DNA of 64,000 bases, taken from a virus. The position numbers were made by a program, and so were the translations under genes. Location: IMG/VR virus record IMGVR_UViG_3300050821_001428, positions 62,001 through 126,000 of that record. One strand, 5' to 3'. This document shows, in pieces, positions 25,763 to 34,405 of the stretch; position 1 is the stretch's first letter; each line of letters begins with the position of its first letter. A model generated the notes under the pieces. It was not told the DNA's origin. It did no database searches and saw only the letters and a list, made by a program, of their open reading frames with translations.

Positions 25763-28621
25763 TTAGCCCCGAATAATATGGTGGCCACCGCCGCCTTGCG
25801 CTGGCTTTTTCGGTGTTTTAGGAGGCTTAACTTGGGCATTGCCCGCATCCTGAACCGGCTCACCTAAGGCAGCAACCATATTAGGCGGTAGTCCGGTTTC
25901 ACTAGAGGAAAACCCCTTCATGATACTCGGGGAATTAAGCTGTGCCGTTGTCGTGAAACCCGATGTGTAATCAAAAGTATGAGTTACTTGATTCACATAC
26001 ATCATCAACCCATGTGATGGGAATCCGATCTTCCCTCCCGGGAAGATTTCCGGCATAAAGGTAAAATCAAAATGAGATTCAAACTGATTAGACCAAGCTT
26101 TCATGAAAAGCTGATAAGCCATAAACATTTCGAATACACCGGAGCGCACCATTGGATATTCTTGGACATAAGGTCTGGCCCCATATCTCTTAATGAAATT
26201 CAAAGCGTCTTTGGTTCCCATTACCTCACCGAGTCCAGATTGATCTGTACCATTTTCGATTAGACCCGGAGATTGAAATGCGTTAAACACTGTAATAGTA
26301 CCGGCTGAGAATAACTCATTTAACATTGAGTCGTTGATAGGATATGTATTATCTCCGATTGCGTATACATGGGTAGCTAGAGAATCATCTGAGATATTGA
26401 TTGTACCGCTAGTAATTTCGATATCATCAACATACCAATAAGGATCATGGTGGCCCATTTCGCCAAAATAATCTGGGTAAAACGCATAGAATGACCCATC
26501 GGGCAAGCTCATAAACTCACGCATAGATGCCTGGCATACCTGTTGGATAAATGGCAATAGCGATTGATCATGCATCAGACCCTTGCCTTCTGAGCCTAAC
26601 AAGATAGCGACGATAGAATCTTGAATTGAAGGGAAATCAAGACTCTGCGTAAATGCCTCGGCAGAGGTCTGACTAATCGTATTACCGCTATTACCACCTC
26701 CATCACTACCACCACCCGACGCATCGTTAATCGTCGTTGATCCCGCCGCTATATCCAATCTATATTGGGCATTAGGGGTAAGAAAGGATGCGGGAATATG
26801 ATAAGGTTTATATCCTTGATCTGATCTAGCATACAATGGATTACTATCTCCCTTAGATAACCATCGTGGACCATTGCCAGGTGCGCTGCCATCCGCAGTA
26901 CCCCAATAATACCCTTTGGTACCTCCAATACGCATAAAAATATGCTCCCCAGGATTATCCCAAATAGTTATTGACTGTGATGAGTTATCAACATTAGGTA
27001 CTAATATCCCTTTCTCAATTAATGCATGAACAAGTCTTGAGTCGTTGGGCACCGAACCAGCAGGTAATAATCCATCATACAATCCCGCCGCATATAATAC
27101 AGCAGCAACCGATCCCGAACAATCATATCCCTTTCCGGGAGTCCCCCCGTTTTCTCCCGATGTGCCGATAGACGGGACGCCGACTTTGGTATGACCTCCG
27201 CCCCAAATATACGGATATTTTTCGTTAGCAATAGCATTCGCGGCCTGTACTATCACATCGTAAGTACTAGTAATGGTATCCCCTAGAGCGTTAACATTAC
27301 CTAACCCATTGGAGTTCATGTATTTAGCTAATGGGCCTGAAAGAGTAAATTTCTTTGTTTTATCTGATTTGGACGCTCCGGGTTTACTGCCATCCTTATT
27401 ATTTGATGAAATTCCTTGTCCGTATTGCTTATATACTTGCTCAGCATGTTGCTGACGCCCTTTCAAATTTAATGCCGCCTGGGTTGAGGGCGAATTTTTG
27501 GCCTGGCCGTCTTCAAATCCTATCAAAAATGTAAATGCTGCCTGGGATGGGGTACCGGCAGAATTCAGTTCTGCAATCAGAGCAGAAGACATGTGATTAT
27601 ATATATATAATATCTGACCATTTAGCGTGGTTGGATCTTGTCCATGGTTTTTGCACCACTGAATCAAATCAGCATATAAACCGACTCCATTAGCATAGCT
27701 GTTGGTAAACTGGGCAATGCCGTAACCCACGCCCTTTTGTCCTAATTGGGCTGTAGTATCCCCTATTTGGACGGTGGTGGGGCTGAGTGTAGAATCTTCT
27801 ACGAGAAAATTACCCATCATGCCAGAGGCTGCTATCTCGGTTAAACCAAGGCTTGTTAATCCATTGAAAATCTTCTGTGCATTGGTATTCCCCGTGAGCG
27901 AGGGATTCATGGCTCCGTTTCCTGAACCCTGTCCGTTAGCGCCGAGCATCATCGTAAATACCTGCTGTAGTTCTGTAGCCGCAGCGGCATCCAATGTATC
28001 CATCGCATTCATAAGCGTCAGGACACGATTAACGATACCATTAGCGCCTTGTGGCAATGGCTCGATCCAGATGTCGCCATCATCCCATTGGCCTACGTCG
28101 TACAACAATCCCCAGAGTAATCTGGAGATACTACCATCTTCCAGTTTTGCCTTATTCTGCTTAAGATTTTTAGCATTAATACCTGACGCAGAGATAATTG
28201 AACCTTGTCCGGTATTGATCCATCCATACTTCTCAAAGAACGAAATCATAAATGGTAACGATGGATCAAAATATGAATATAACAAACGTTTCAAAGTACA
28301 TGATGCTTGTAATTGGATAACGGCGGGCTGAAGTTGTAGATAAGGCGTCTGATCTAGATACCCTGTGAAGACCCTGACCGGAAATCCGGCGATACGCTCC
28401 ATATAAATCGTAATGGGGTCTTGGGGATGGAACGCAATACCATTGCTAGGGGTAGTAAAAATCTTATCCGGGTTACGCAATACCAAAGTAGCCGTAGACA
28501 CCTGACCGATATTACGTTCGATTTCGCCAGATACAATAAATGGCGAAATATCTAGCGTTACATTCTGCGCGTTCTTAGTATAAGCATAAACTTTTGGTGA
28601 ATAAACCAGGCGGTTAGGCAT
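25763..28621 (-). CDS. Baseplate hub fused to tail lysozyme and NlpC/P60-like peptidase
   Basis: A 952-residue tail-tip protein combining a hub with two wall hydrolases. Residues 1-230 are hub-like (DISPFIVSGEIERNIG, DPITIYMERIAGFPVRVFTG). Residues ~245-400 are a tail-lysozyme/transglycosylase-type domain with E275 (GNFLVEDSTL) and GVGYGIAQFT. Residues ~450-600 are NlpC/P60-like: GYDCSGSVAAVLYAAGL with C501, and PGEHIFMRIG with H560. The C-terminal ~330 residues return to hub-like sequence with GKIGFPSHGLMMYVNQVTHT. It would locally open peptidoglycan during DNA injection. The frame extends back to a GTG at 28630, but ATG 28621 has AGGAGG at ideal spacing and overlaps the previous stop by 8 bp, so I use it. 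Confidence 0.85.
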   Translation of the reverse strand: MPNRLVYSPKVYAYTKNAQNVTLDISPFIVSGEIERNIGQVSTATLVLRNPDKIFTTPSNGIAFHPQDPITIYMERIAGFPVRVFTGYLDQTPYLQLQPAVIQLQASCTLKRLLYSYFDPSLPFMISFFEKYGWINTGQGSIISASGINAKNLKQNKAKLEDGSISRLLWGLLYDVGQWDDGDIWIEPLPQGANGIVNRVLTLMNAMDTLDAAAATELQQVFTMMLGANGQGSGNGAMNPSLTGNTNAQKIFNGLTSLGLTEIAASGMMGNFLVEDSTLSPTTVQIGDTTAQLGQKGVGYGIAQFTNSYANGVGLYADLIQWCKNHGQDPTTLNGQILYIYNHMSSALIAELNSAGTPSQAAFTFLIGFEDGQAKNSPSTQAALNLKGRQQHAEQVYKQYGQGISSNNKDGSKPGASKSDKTKKFTLSGPLAKYMNSNGLGNVNALGDTITSTYDVIVQAANAIANEKYPYIWGGGHTKVGVPSIGTSGENGGTPGKGYDCSGSVAAVLYAAGLYDGLLPAGSVPNDSRLVHALIEKGILVPNVDNSSQSITIWDNPGEHIFMRIGGTKGYYWGTADGSAPGNGPRWLSKGDSNPLYARSDQGYKPYHIPASFLTPNAQYRLDIAAGSTTINDASGGGSDGGGNSGNTISQTSAEAFTQSLDFPSIQDSIVAILLGSEGKGLMHDQSLLPFIQQVCQASMREFMSLPDGSFYAFYPDYFGEMGHHDPYWYVDDIEITSGTINISDDSLATHVYAIGDNTYPINDSMLNELFSAGTITVFNAFQSPGLIENGTDQSGLGEVMGTKDALNFIKRYGARPYVQEYPMVRSGVFEMFMAYQLFMKAWSNQFESHFDFTFMPEIFPGGKIGFPSHGLMMYVNQVTHTFDYTSGFTTTAQLNSPSIMKGFSSSETGLPPNMVAALGEPVQDAGNAQVKPPKTPKKPAQGGGGHHIIRG

Positions 28622-29534
28622 TACCGCCACCTCCTAATGTTGAGATAACATTGTTAGTAGCGCCCGCAACCGACTGTAGAGTCTTAACGTTATTCTTTTC
28701 GTTCTGCTTAGTAAGCCAGTTTTGTGATTTAGTTCCGTGAAGCATAGCTAGCCATGTCTGGGTTGGTTTCTCAAATGCTTCTGATTCTGTGAATAACGGG
28801 CTACGAAGCATCTGAACGACAATGAAATGCGCCGTCCACGTTGGACGATGATTACCTGCTTGGTGACTGCGGGATATGGTGTCTATATACCCCAGGCACA
28901 TAATTTTGCCATGTCCGCCTACAATGTTCTGATTGTAAGCATGTGGAATTGGTTTTTCATTATTGATTTCAAGCGTTACCTTGCGACCATCGGTACGCCC
29001 ACCTTCCGGAACCGTACCGATACTACGCGCTAGATAAAATTGCACCAAATCTGGCGTTCCACTATGATTGATCAATGCATTATGCTGAGACATGTGGATA
29101 TATTCGGTCAGCGCCCCATAATGCGCTGTGCTATAACATTGCCCTTGAATAGTAAATGATGGTATAGTGATATTATGTGGATAAAAATCTCTAGTCTTCT
29201 GAGACTGAGCGGTCGTTCCTGAAATCCCTAAATCAATTTTAAGGTCATTAACGAATAATGGTACATAGTATTCGGAATTACAGAAATTAGCGTTAGCGTG
29301 TTTTAGGAGATTCCTCCAGCGGTTCTGATAGGCTACTTGGCTAGCCCTTGCATCATAACCGCTGTTCCAGTCTTGGGAAACCGGCGCGAGCTGACCGTTA
29401 GGCCATTGTTGGTATGTAAATCCCAACGCCCCCGGTCCTATAGTTGAAGCAAATTCCGATGAGGGAAGGGTATCATCCCAAAGCTTGATTGATGGGTTAT
29501 TCCAGTTGTATGGTATCGCTGGTGGTTTAGCCAT
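28614..29534 (-). CDS. Tail/baseplate structural protein upstream of the hub
   Basis: A 306-residue protein I cannot name. It lies between the tape-measure and hub genes, where hub-associated and tail-tube-initiator proteins are encoded in contractile phages. The central part (FVNDLKIDLGISG, then SFTIQGQCYSTAHYGALTEY) resembles a beta-barrel with a following helix, and the C-terminal region is basic. The preceding gene product shows a similar G-x-C-x-T...L..i..f pattern, so the two may be distant paralogues. The stop codon overlaps the start of the hub gene, indicating coupled translation. Confidence 0.6.
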   Translation of the reverse strand: MAKPPAIPYNWNNPSIKLWDDTLPSSEFASTIGPGALGFTYQQWPNGQLAPVSQDWNSGYDARASQVAYQNRWRNLLKHANANFCNSEYYVPLFVNDLKIDLGISGTTAQSQKTRDFYPHNITIPSFTIQGQCYSTAHYGALTEYIHMSQHNALINHSGTPDLVQFYLARSIGTVPEGGRTDGRKVTLEINNEKPIPHAYNQNIVGGHGKIMCLGYIDTISRSHQAGNHRPTWTAHFIVVQMLRSPLFTESEAFEKPTQTWLAMLHGTKSQNWLTKQNEKNNVKTLQSVAGATNNVISTLGGGGNA

Positions 29535-29536
29535 TA

Positions 29537-30361
29537 TTAACCCTTCTTAGGTTTGGTCGGAGTCTTTTTCTGTTGAAGCGAGTTATGAGTCGCATTTTGA
29601 TTATTCTTACCAAAATTAGGCTGTGAGCCAACCGCACCAACTAAGCTGGAGAAATCACCCTTCATATACGCTGGGATAAGAGAACTATAATAATCGGCCC
29701 ATTTAGATGCTTGTGCTTGGGCCGCTGAGTCGGACTGATCGCCAGACTGAAAGGGATTGGTATTCGGGTTGTTAGAATGAGGGCTAATATTACCGGTAAG
29801 GCTAAAGGTTCCAATCTGCTTGGCCGAACCGCCATCTAGGGTTGAGCTAATATCCTTGATAGCTGCTGCCTTTATGCCATCCTTAATCACAGATAAATCT
29901 GGTGAATCATCAATAATATGCGCTTGTAATTGCCATTGTGGGCCTACCATACCTGTTTGATAACCAAACCCCGGGACTGATTTAGGATAAATAGCGAATT
30001 GCCAATTACGAGTTGGATATGAACAGATCATTGGCTCTAGATTATAAGATTCATTTGGCGTAGGAGATTGAGCCTTACCTTGGGTTGCGATAATTAGGTA
30101 TCTAGAGAAAAACTTATAAATATGCTCTAATTGTTTATATGTAGCACAAGTACCAGTCATCGTTAGATCATCAATATATACAGATAAAATCTGCACAACT
30201 TCTCCACCATAAGTAGGATAAGTTTGGGTATTGAGTCCATATGCCCATTGAGCTTCATCAATACCGTTATCTATAGTTAATGATCCAAGATACTTATGCG
30301 AGAATCTTATAGTATTAGTAAACCCATGGTCCTTATTTTTATGTGGAGAAGCTGTTGTCAT
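29537..30361 (-). CDS. Tail/baseplate structural protein after the tape measure
   Basis: A 274-residue protein of unknown name, first gene after the tape measure. The region IDDLTMTGTCATYKQLEHIY followed by KFFSRYLIIATQG, and later PQWQLQAHIIDDSP, suggests a beta-sandwich with a packed helix, as in tail-tube or distal tail-adaptor proteins. The C-terminal ~80 residues are asparagine/glutamine-rich and end in lysines (KKTPTKPKKG), probably disordered. In comparable gene orders this position holds gp53-like or LysM-type wedge proteins; I see no LysM motif. Confidence 0.58.
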   Translation of the reverse strand: MTTASPHKNKDHGFTNTIRFSHKYLGSLTIDNGIDEAQWAYGLNTQTYPTYGGEVVQILSVYIDDLTMTGTCATYKQLEHIYKFFSRYLIIATQGKAQSPTPNESYNLEPMICSYPTRNWQFAIYPKSVPGFGYQTGMVGPQWQLQAHIIDDSPDLSVIKDGIKAAAIKDISSTLDGGSAKQIGTFSLTGNISPHSNNPNTNPFQSGDQSDSAAQAQASKWADYYSSLIPAYMKGDFSSLVGAVGSQPNFGKNNQNATHNSLQQKKTPTKPKKG

Positions 30362-30364
30362 TGT

Positions 30365-32452
30365 TTAGTAGGCGTAGGACTGGGTGGCTGGATGATATGG
30401 CTGAGTACTTCCTGTTGGGTGATCATTCAACCCCGCCCAAGCCTTACGATGTATAACGTCGGACTGATCGCCACCGACTTGGTTCTTCTTTATATTAATA
30501 GGCGTTCTTCCTGCATTAGACTCGCGCTTGCTTTGTGATGGTCCCTGCACAATCTGAAGAATCCTGGCGGCCTGAGGTGTTAAACCAACGGTTACGTTTG
30601 TCGCATTTATCTTGTTATCCTTGCCGCCACCGCCGATACCTGATAAATATCTATCTGTCTGATTTAGACGATCTTTCCAATTCTTGTCATTACTTAGTTC
30701 CCGAATATGTTTAGCACTAATTCCTGCTTCGCGCAAGGCGGGGATGACCTGGGCATTCCAATCTCTGTTCAATGTTTCTCGGTTAGCACCTGTTACTTGT
30801 CCATGACCGGCCTTTCTAGCCACCTGGAAGGCGTCCCACATACCAATGCCATTGGTAGACGATCCTAATACTTCCTCGGCAGCAGCGACATGGGAGTATC
30901 GAGTATCTTCGCCAAGCATACGTTGTACTACGGACTTACTAATACCTAACATTGAGGCTATCTGTGCGGCCTCCATCTCAGAACCATTGCGGGTTCTTAA
31001 AGACGTACCATCCTTACGTGAGTACGTATCGTAATTAATGCTCTTAAGACCTTGATTTAACATTCGGACAGCTTGTAACGTCGTGCTAGTGAATTGCCCG
31101 CCACCCATGCTGCCAAGACCAGATGGCAAAACACCCTGACCGAGAGCTAGACCTTGTACAATTGGAGATTGTGCCAATTGAGCAGCCACATGAGGGTCCA
31201 AGCCGGTAGCTTCTGTGAAGCCCGTTACCGTACCGATTGATTGCGCTAATCCTGATCCCATGTTTGCTAATGCCTGTGCCGAATCAGCTACAGAGCTACC
31301 AAATGTATTAACAGATTCTTTCGCAGCGCGAGCCTGGACATCCATATTGGAAAGAGCATCCGCTAACTGGGAAGCTGATGTGCCACCATTACGTAGAGCC
31401 GGGTCAAATTGACCTAATGTTTCGGCAGACAAACCTGGCATTTTAGAAATCAAAGGCCCCATAAAATTCTTAGCTATTGTTGTCGCATCTCCACCAGGGG
31501 TAGACCATGGTGTAGGCGCGACATTAGGGGCAAATCCTTGATTCAAAATAACATCAAGCATCGACTGTGCTTGATTGCTAGTCAGACCTTGACCCGTGCC
31601 AAAGTTGACTAGATCCCTGCCGGTAAGGTAGTTCTGTAATGCCAGAGCGCCCATACCGATGCCTTGAGCCTGGCTGATATCTCGCGTAAATAGTTGATGA
31701 CCTAAAATAGCATTGCCACCCGCACCAGGGCCATATCCAAATGTCTGTCCGATAGTTGCCTGGGTACCTAGCCAATCATCAATGTGACCAACGCCTTTTC
31801 CTACCGACGATAGAATTTGAGATGCACCTTGTGCTAACCCCGGCGTTAGAGTTCTATCACCAAATTTTATACCTTGCGCGACAAGATTATTATGGGCATC
31901 GTAGACCATTTGACCATAATTATCACTAGTTTTATCCTGATTCGTATAATCAATAAATTGATTGGTAAATCCCTGCCCGAAACCTCTACTTAGATTGCCT
32001 ATCATCCCCGGGCTAGTGGCGTCCGTCATGTTCTGACCAACATTAGATGCCATATTTAGATTTTGTTGGAGATTATATGAACCCAAACGCCATCTGCGGT
32101 AAAACTGTGGTCCGCCCTCACCAATCTGAGCGGCGGCGATCACCTGACCGAGATTATCTCGGTCATCATCAATATTTTTTGCTACAGTAGCCGGATCACT
32201 TACGGCAATATTCTTCTCGTTACCCAGACTAGGTATACTCGTCGGCATACTCTGTCTAGCTTGTCTAATCGAAGCGGCAGCATCGGCAACATTGGTCGAG
32301 AATCCATTTGTTTGTATTGCCATTTGGACAGCCGAAGCAGAATCATAAGTACCAACGTTAGGCGACACTCTCTGTTCCGTATAGAACTGATTTAGTTGTG
32401 AAATCTGCGTTGTTAAACTCTGCAACGCATTGACTAGCTGATCATCTGGCAT
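30365..32452 (-). CDS. Tape measure protein (probable)
   Basis: A 695-residue protein in the tape-measure position: directly after the frameshifted tail chaperones and before the hub-region proteins. It is rich in alanine, glycine, glutamine and serine, opening LVNALQSLTTQISQLNQF, with many short amphipathic helices (VADAAASIRQARQSMPTSI, AQARAAKESVNTF-like segments). I see no peptidase or transglycosylase domain in it, in line with the wall hydrolases being in the hub. If length sets tail length at about 0.15 nm per residue, the tail would be roughly 100 nm. The assignment is by order and composition, since tape-measure sequences are poorly conserved. Confidence 0.65.
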   Translation of the reverse strand: MPDDQLVNALQSLTTQISQLNQFYTEQRVSPNVGTYDSASAVQMAIQTNGFSTNVADAAASIRQARQSMPTSIPSLGNEKNIAVSDPATVAKNIDDDRDNLGQVIAAAQIGEGGPQFYRRWRLGSYNLQQNLNMASNVGQNMTDATSPGMIGNLSRGFGQGFTNQFIDYTNQDKTSDNYGQMVYDAHNNLVAQGIKFGDRTLTPGLAQGASQILSSVGKGVGHIDDWLGTQATIGQTFGYGPGAGGNAILGHQLFTRDISQAQGIGMGALALQNYLTGRDLVNFGTGQGLTSNQAQSMLDVILNQGFAPNVAPTPWSTPGGDATTIAKNFMGPLISKMPGLSAETLGQFDPALRNGGTSASQLADALSNMDVQARAAKESVNTFGSSVADSAQALANMGSGLAQSIGTVTGFTEATGLDPHVAAQLAQSPIVQGLALGQGVLPSGLGSMGGGQFTSTTLQAVRMLNQGLKSINYDTYSRKDGTSLRTRNGSEMEAAQIASMLGISKSVVQRMLGEDTRYSHVAAAEEVLGSSTNGIGMWDAFQVARKAGHGQVTGANRETLNRDWNAQVIPALREAGISAKHIRELSNDKNWKDRLNQTDRYLSGIGGGGKDNKINATNVTVGLTPQAARILQIVQGPSQSKRESNAGRTPINIKKNQVGGDQSDVIHRKAWAGLNDHPTGSTQPYHPATQSYAY

Positions 32453-32473
32453 ATCATATATTAAAGATGCGCC

Positions 32474-32502
32474 TTGACAAAAAATCTCTCATGGCGTAAC
32501 AT
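32474..32502 (+). promoter_or_regulatory. Promoter giving a likely leaderless transcript (32509 gene)
   Basis: A perfect -35 box TTGACA (32474-32479), a 17-nt spacer and TAACAT (32497-32502) as -10. The -10 ends seven bases before the ATG at 32509, so transcription would begin at the start codon itself. No ribosome site exists upstream, which agrees with leaderless translation. Confidence 0.6.
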
Positions 32503-32508
32503 ATAGAC

Positions 32509-32844
32509 ATGAGCAGATACGCTCCCCGTGATAAAGCAGTAGAACAATTATATCAAGAAATGAACCGACCGAATCAGAGTCGAAGCGAAGACATCTTCGA
32601 CTTTATCATTGCAGGCGGAATGATTCTGAGTATTATTCTGGTGCCGCCTTTTAATGTGATCTTTGGTCTGGCGCTTGTCGTTAATACCTTTCGGTGGGCA
32701 TCTCAAAAGTTGAAAAGTCGAAAGGCGCGTCGTCTGGCAAGAAAGGCGCTGGTAAGAAAGGCGAGGCTAAAGGTTGAGGTTGATCAAATTCGCCAGGATC
32801 AGGCGCGGTTTGCTGTGGAACAAGAGCGTCTAAACCGTCCATAG
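32509..32844 (+). CDS. Small membrane protein with charged helical tail, antisense to the tail chaperone
   Basis: A 111-residue plus-strand gene inside the minus-strand tail operon, between the chaperone and tape-measure genes. Residues ~30-65 are hydrophobic with a central proline pair (FIIAGGMILSIILVPPFNVI, then FGLALVVNTF), one or two membrane helices. The rest is a strongly basic, then mixed-charge helix (KSRKARRLARKALVRKARLK, EVDQIRQDQARFAVEQERL), likely coiled coil. It has its own consensus promoter and ATG, so it is unlikely to be a shadow frame even though its last 164 bp lie opposite the end of the frameshift product. The role is unknown; membrane location suggests lysis, exclusion or host takeover. 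Confidence 0.6.
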   Translation: MSRYAPRDKAVEQLYQEMNRPNQSRSEDIFDFIIAGGMILSIILVPPFNVIFGLALVVNTFRWASQKLKSRKARRLARKALVRKARLKVEVDQIRQDQARFAVEQERLNRP

Positions 32845-33666
32845 CCTCCCATTCATCCATCATCGACCATAGTTCGTTAAGGTCGCTGGGCTGATAGAAG
32901 TTCACACCACTTGGATCATCATCAACGGCGTCACTTGGCAACTGCTGTGGTTCGAATAAGCGTTGATATAGGTATGGGTCTACTACGCCAATAGACGTAG
33001 CAAAAATGCGCTGCTTGAAGTTCTCTTCGCGTTCAGCGACAACAGACTTGTCATCCCATCTCTGTAGATGCGAGACTAGGATTCGTTGGAAGGTAGAGAG
33101 GGCGGGATACCCGTATTCATCGCGCCTGTCAAAGACTCCGATTCGTTCAAGATATCTTCCAAATCCTGCAAGAACGCTGGCTGCGGACTCGTCTGTTGAG
33201 ATAAAAAATTTAGTTGCTCAACCGCCTTGGTCGCCTTGAGTTCCAGTATTTGATACTGATACCATAGATATTCTATAGTAGGCTCGTACCAACCGTCGTC
33301 CTTATTACTAATGAAGTTTAGACGACCTTGAACAAAGTCTTCTATATTAGGTCCAATAGAATCGCAGAAATCGGACCTACCGTCAACGTGCGTCAACGCC
33401 GCTGCGACATGAGCATTACGCCAAATCTTGTCGGCTATTATAGTATTACGATAAGGCTGAATAACCTGGGCGATTGCATAATGGTATTCCGGACGCAATG
33501 TTTGCAATCCAAATGTGTGTCCTGATAATTTAACAGTTTCCGTGACACGACCTAGATATGCTACACCCTCGATTATATGCTGTACCGCAGGGGTGAATAG
33601 CCGAATAGGGTCTATCGTATCGTCTTGCTTCTGACCTTGACTTTGCTCTGGCGTTTTATCCGCCAT
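32681..33666 (-). CDS. Tail assembly chaperone, -1 frameshift (G-T type) product
   Basis: Tailed phages commonly make two chaperones, G and G-T, by programmed -1 frameshift just before the tape-measure gene. Here the 196-codon frame (33076-33666) overlaps a second frame one base back that is open from 33217 to a TAA at 32681-32683 and has no credible start of its own. Two in-phase slippery heptamers lie at 33202-33211. A shift there gives about 328 residues, with a tail reading GFGRYLERIGVFDRRDEYGY, PALSTFQRILVSHLQ and an acidic/proline-rich end (PDPGEFDQPQPLASPF). The product is expected to coat the tape measure during tail-tube polymerisation. Confidence 0.78.
33076..33666 (-). CDS. Tail assembly chaperone (unshifted G-like product)
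   Basis: A 196-residue protein, the abundant unshifted product. It is mixed helical (YHYAIAQVIQPYRNTIIADK, KIWRNAHVAAALTHVDG) and ends soon after the slippery site with SESLTGAMNTGIPPSLPSNE. Its position between the tail-tube gene and the tape measure is the standard one for gpG-type chaperones. The ATG at 33666 lies 27 bp after the tube stop. Sequence alone would not identify it; position plus the frameshift makes the call firm. Confidence 0.78.
   Translation of the reverse strand: MADKTPEQSQGQKQDDTIDPIRLFTPAVQHIIEGVAYLGRVTETVKLSGHTFGLQTLRPEYHYAIAQVIQPYRNTIIADKIWRNAHVAAALTHVDGRSDFCDSIGPNIEDFVQGRLNFISNKDDGWYEPTIEYLWYQYQILELKATKAVEQLNFLSQQTSPQPAFLQDLEDILNESESLTGAMNTGIPPSLPSNES
33202..33211 (-). 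promoter_or_regulatory. Tandem -1 ribosomal slippery heptamers
   Basis: Read on the minus strand the zero-frame codons are CTA AAT TTT TTA TCT. This contains A AAT TTT (33211-33205) and T TTT TTA (33208-33202), both in X-XXY-YYZ phase. The second equals the HIV-1 gag-pol slippery site. The -1 frame is open only from just upstream of this point, because a TGA in that frame lies at 33218-33220. Confidence 0.8.
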
Positions 33667-33692
33667 ACTTGACTACTTTCCTTTGTTGATAT

Positions 33693-34379
33693 TTAAACGC
33701 CGTTACGAAGAGCTAAGGCTGAATTAGTAGAGCCTTGCCTCGTAGAATAAGTATAGTTAACCGTAATTTGCTTTACGATTTCCAATGTGCCAACCTGAAT
33801 AGTTTCATCGTCGCGCACATCGGTAATAGTGCAACCGTGATATTGAGTGTATCCAGATCTAGCGGGACCACCTATGCCTTGCATATTAGGAATCTGACGA
33901 ATATATTGTACGATACTCATTTGGGATGGTGTCGCTTGAGCCTGGGCAATTACCACATCTAGAATATCTGAAGCATTTTTAAAGATACCGCCGCCAGTGA
34001 CACTGGCAGATCCCTGACCGGTTCCTGTGGTATCTGCGCCGGGGATACTGCCATCCGCGTTCGGCGTGCCGTCACTCGCGCCGCCTCCATTACCTAAACG
34101 ATCCCAAATCTTATCTACATTTTTATCGCTTTGGGACCATAGATCTAATAGGTTTAGTACCAGTGTACCCGGGCCAGCAGCGACAGGGGTAAGAATCTCG
34201 ACAACATATGGCTCGTCCATCGGTTGAATAAATGAGGGATTATTTACTAAACGTGGAGACTGATGCGAAACCTGCTGTGCGAAAGCAATCGGCATACCGC
34301 CGAATAAGAATACCGTGAAACCAGAACCACCACGACGAGTGTATCGTAGATTATTTTGTGGGAGTGTGTTATCCGCCAT
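33693..34379 (-). CDS. Tail tube protein
   Basis: A 228-residue protein following the sheath gene. It has the beta-rich tube fold pattern (SGFTVFLFGGMPIAFAQQVS, YVVEILTPVAAGPGTLVLNL). An internal glycine/serine/aspartate-rich loop is inserted around residues 90-125 (NGGGASDGTPNADGSIPGAD). The conserved end is YHGCTITDVRDDETIQVGT plus a strand (IVKQITVNYTYS). Hexamers stack to form the inner tube driven through the envelope on contraction. The loop is longer than in most tube proteins and may face the tube surface. Confidence 0.8.
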   Translation of the reverse strand: MADNTLPQNNLRYTRRGGSGFTVFLFGGMPIAFAQQVSHQSPRLVNNPSFIQPMDEPYVVEILTPVAAGPGTLVLNLLDLWSQSDKNVDKIWDRLGNGGGASDGTPNADGSIPGADTTGTGQGSASVTGGGIFKNASDILDVVIAQAQATPSQMSIVQYIRQIPNMQGIGGPARSGYTQYHGCTITDVRDDETIQVGTLEIVKQITVNYTYSTRQGSTNSALALRNGV

Positions 34380-34405
34380 TACTAGTTAATATTCCGATCT
34401 AGCAA

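Noticed and set aside
27774-28331. Plus-strand open frame of 185 codons opposite the hub
   Set aside because: Cysteine/proline-rich product without domain logic, fully antisense to a gene with clear catalytic domains and without promoter.
32502-32507. TATAGA as -10 for the 32509 gene
   Set aside because: It would be 22 bases from TTGACA and only one base from the ATG; TAACAT at 17-base spacing is better.
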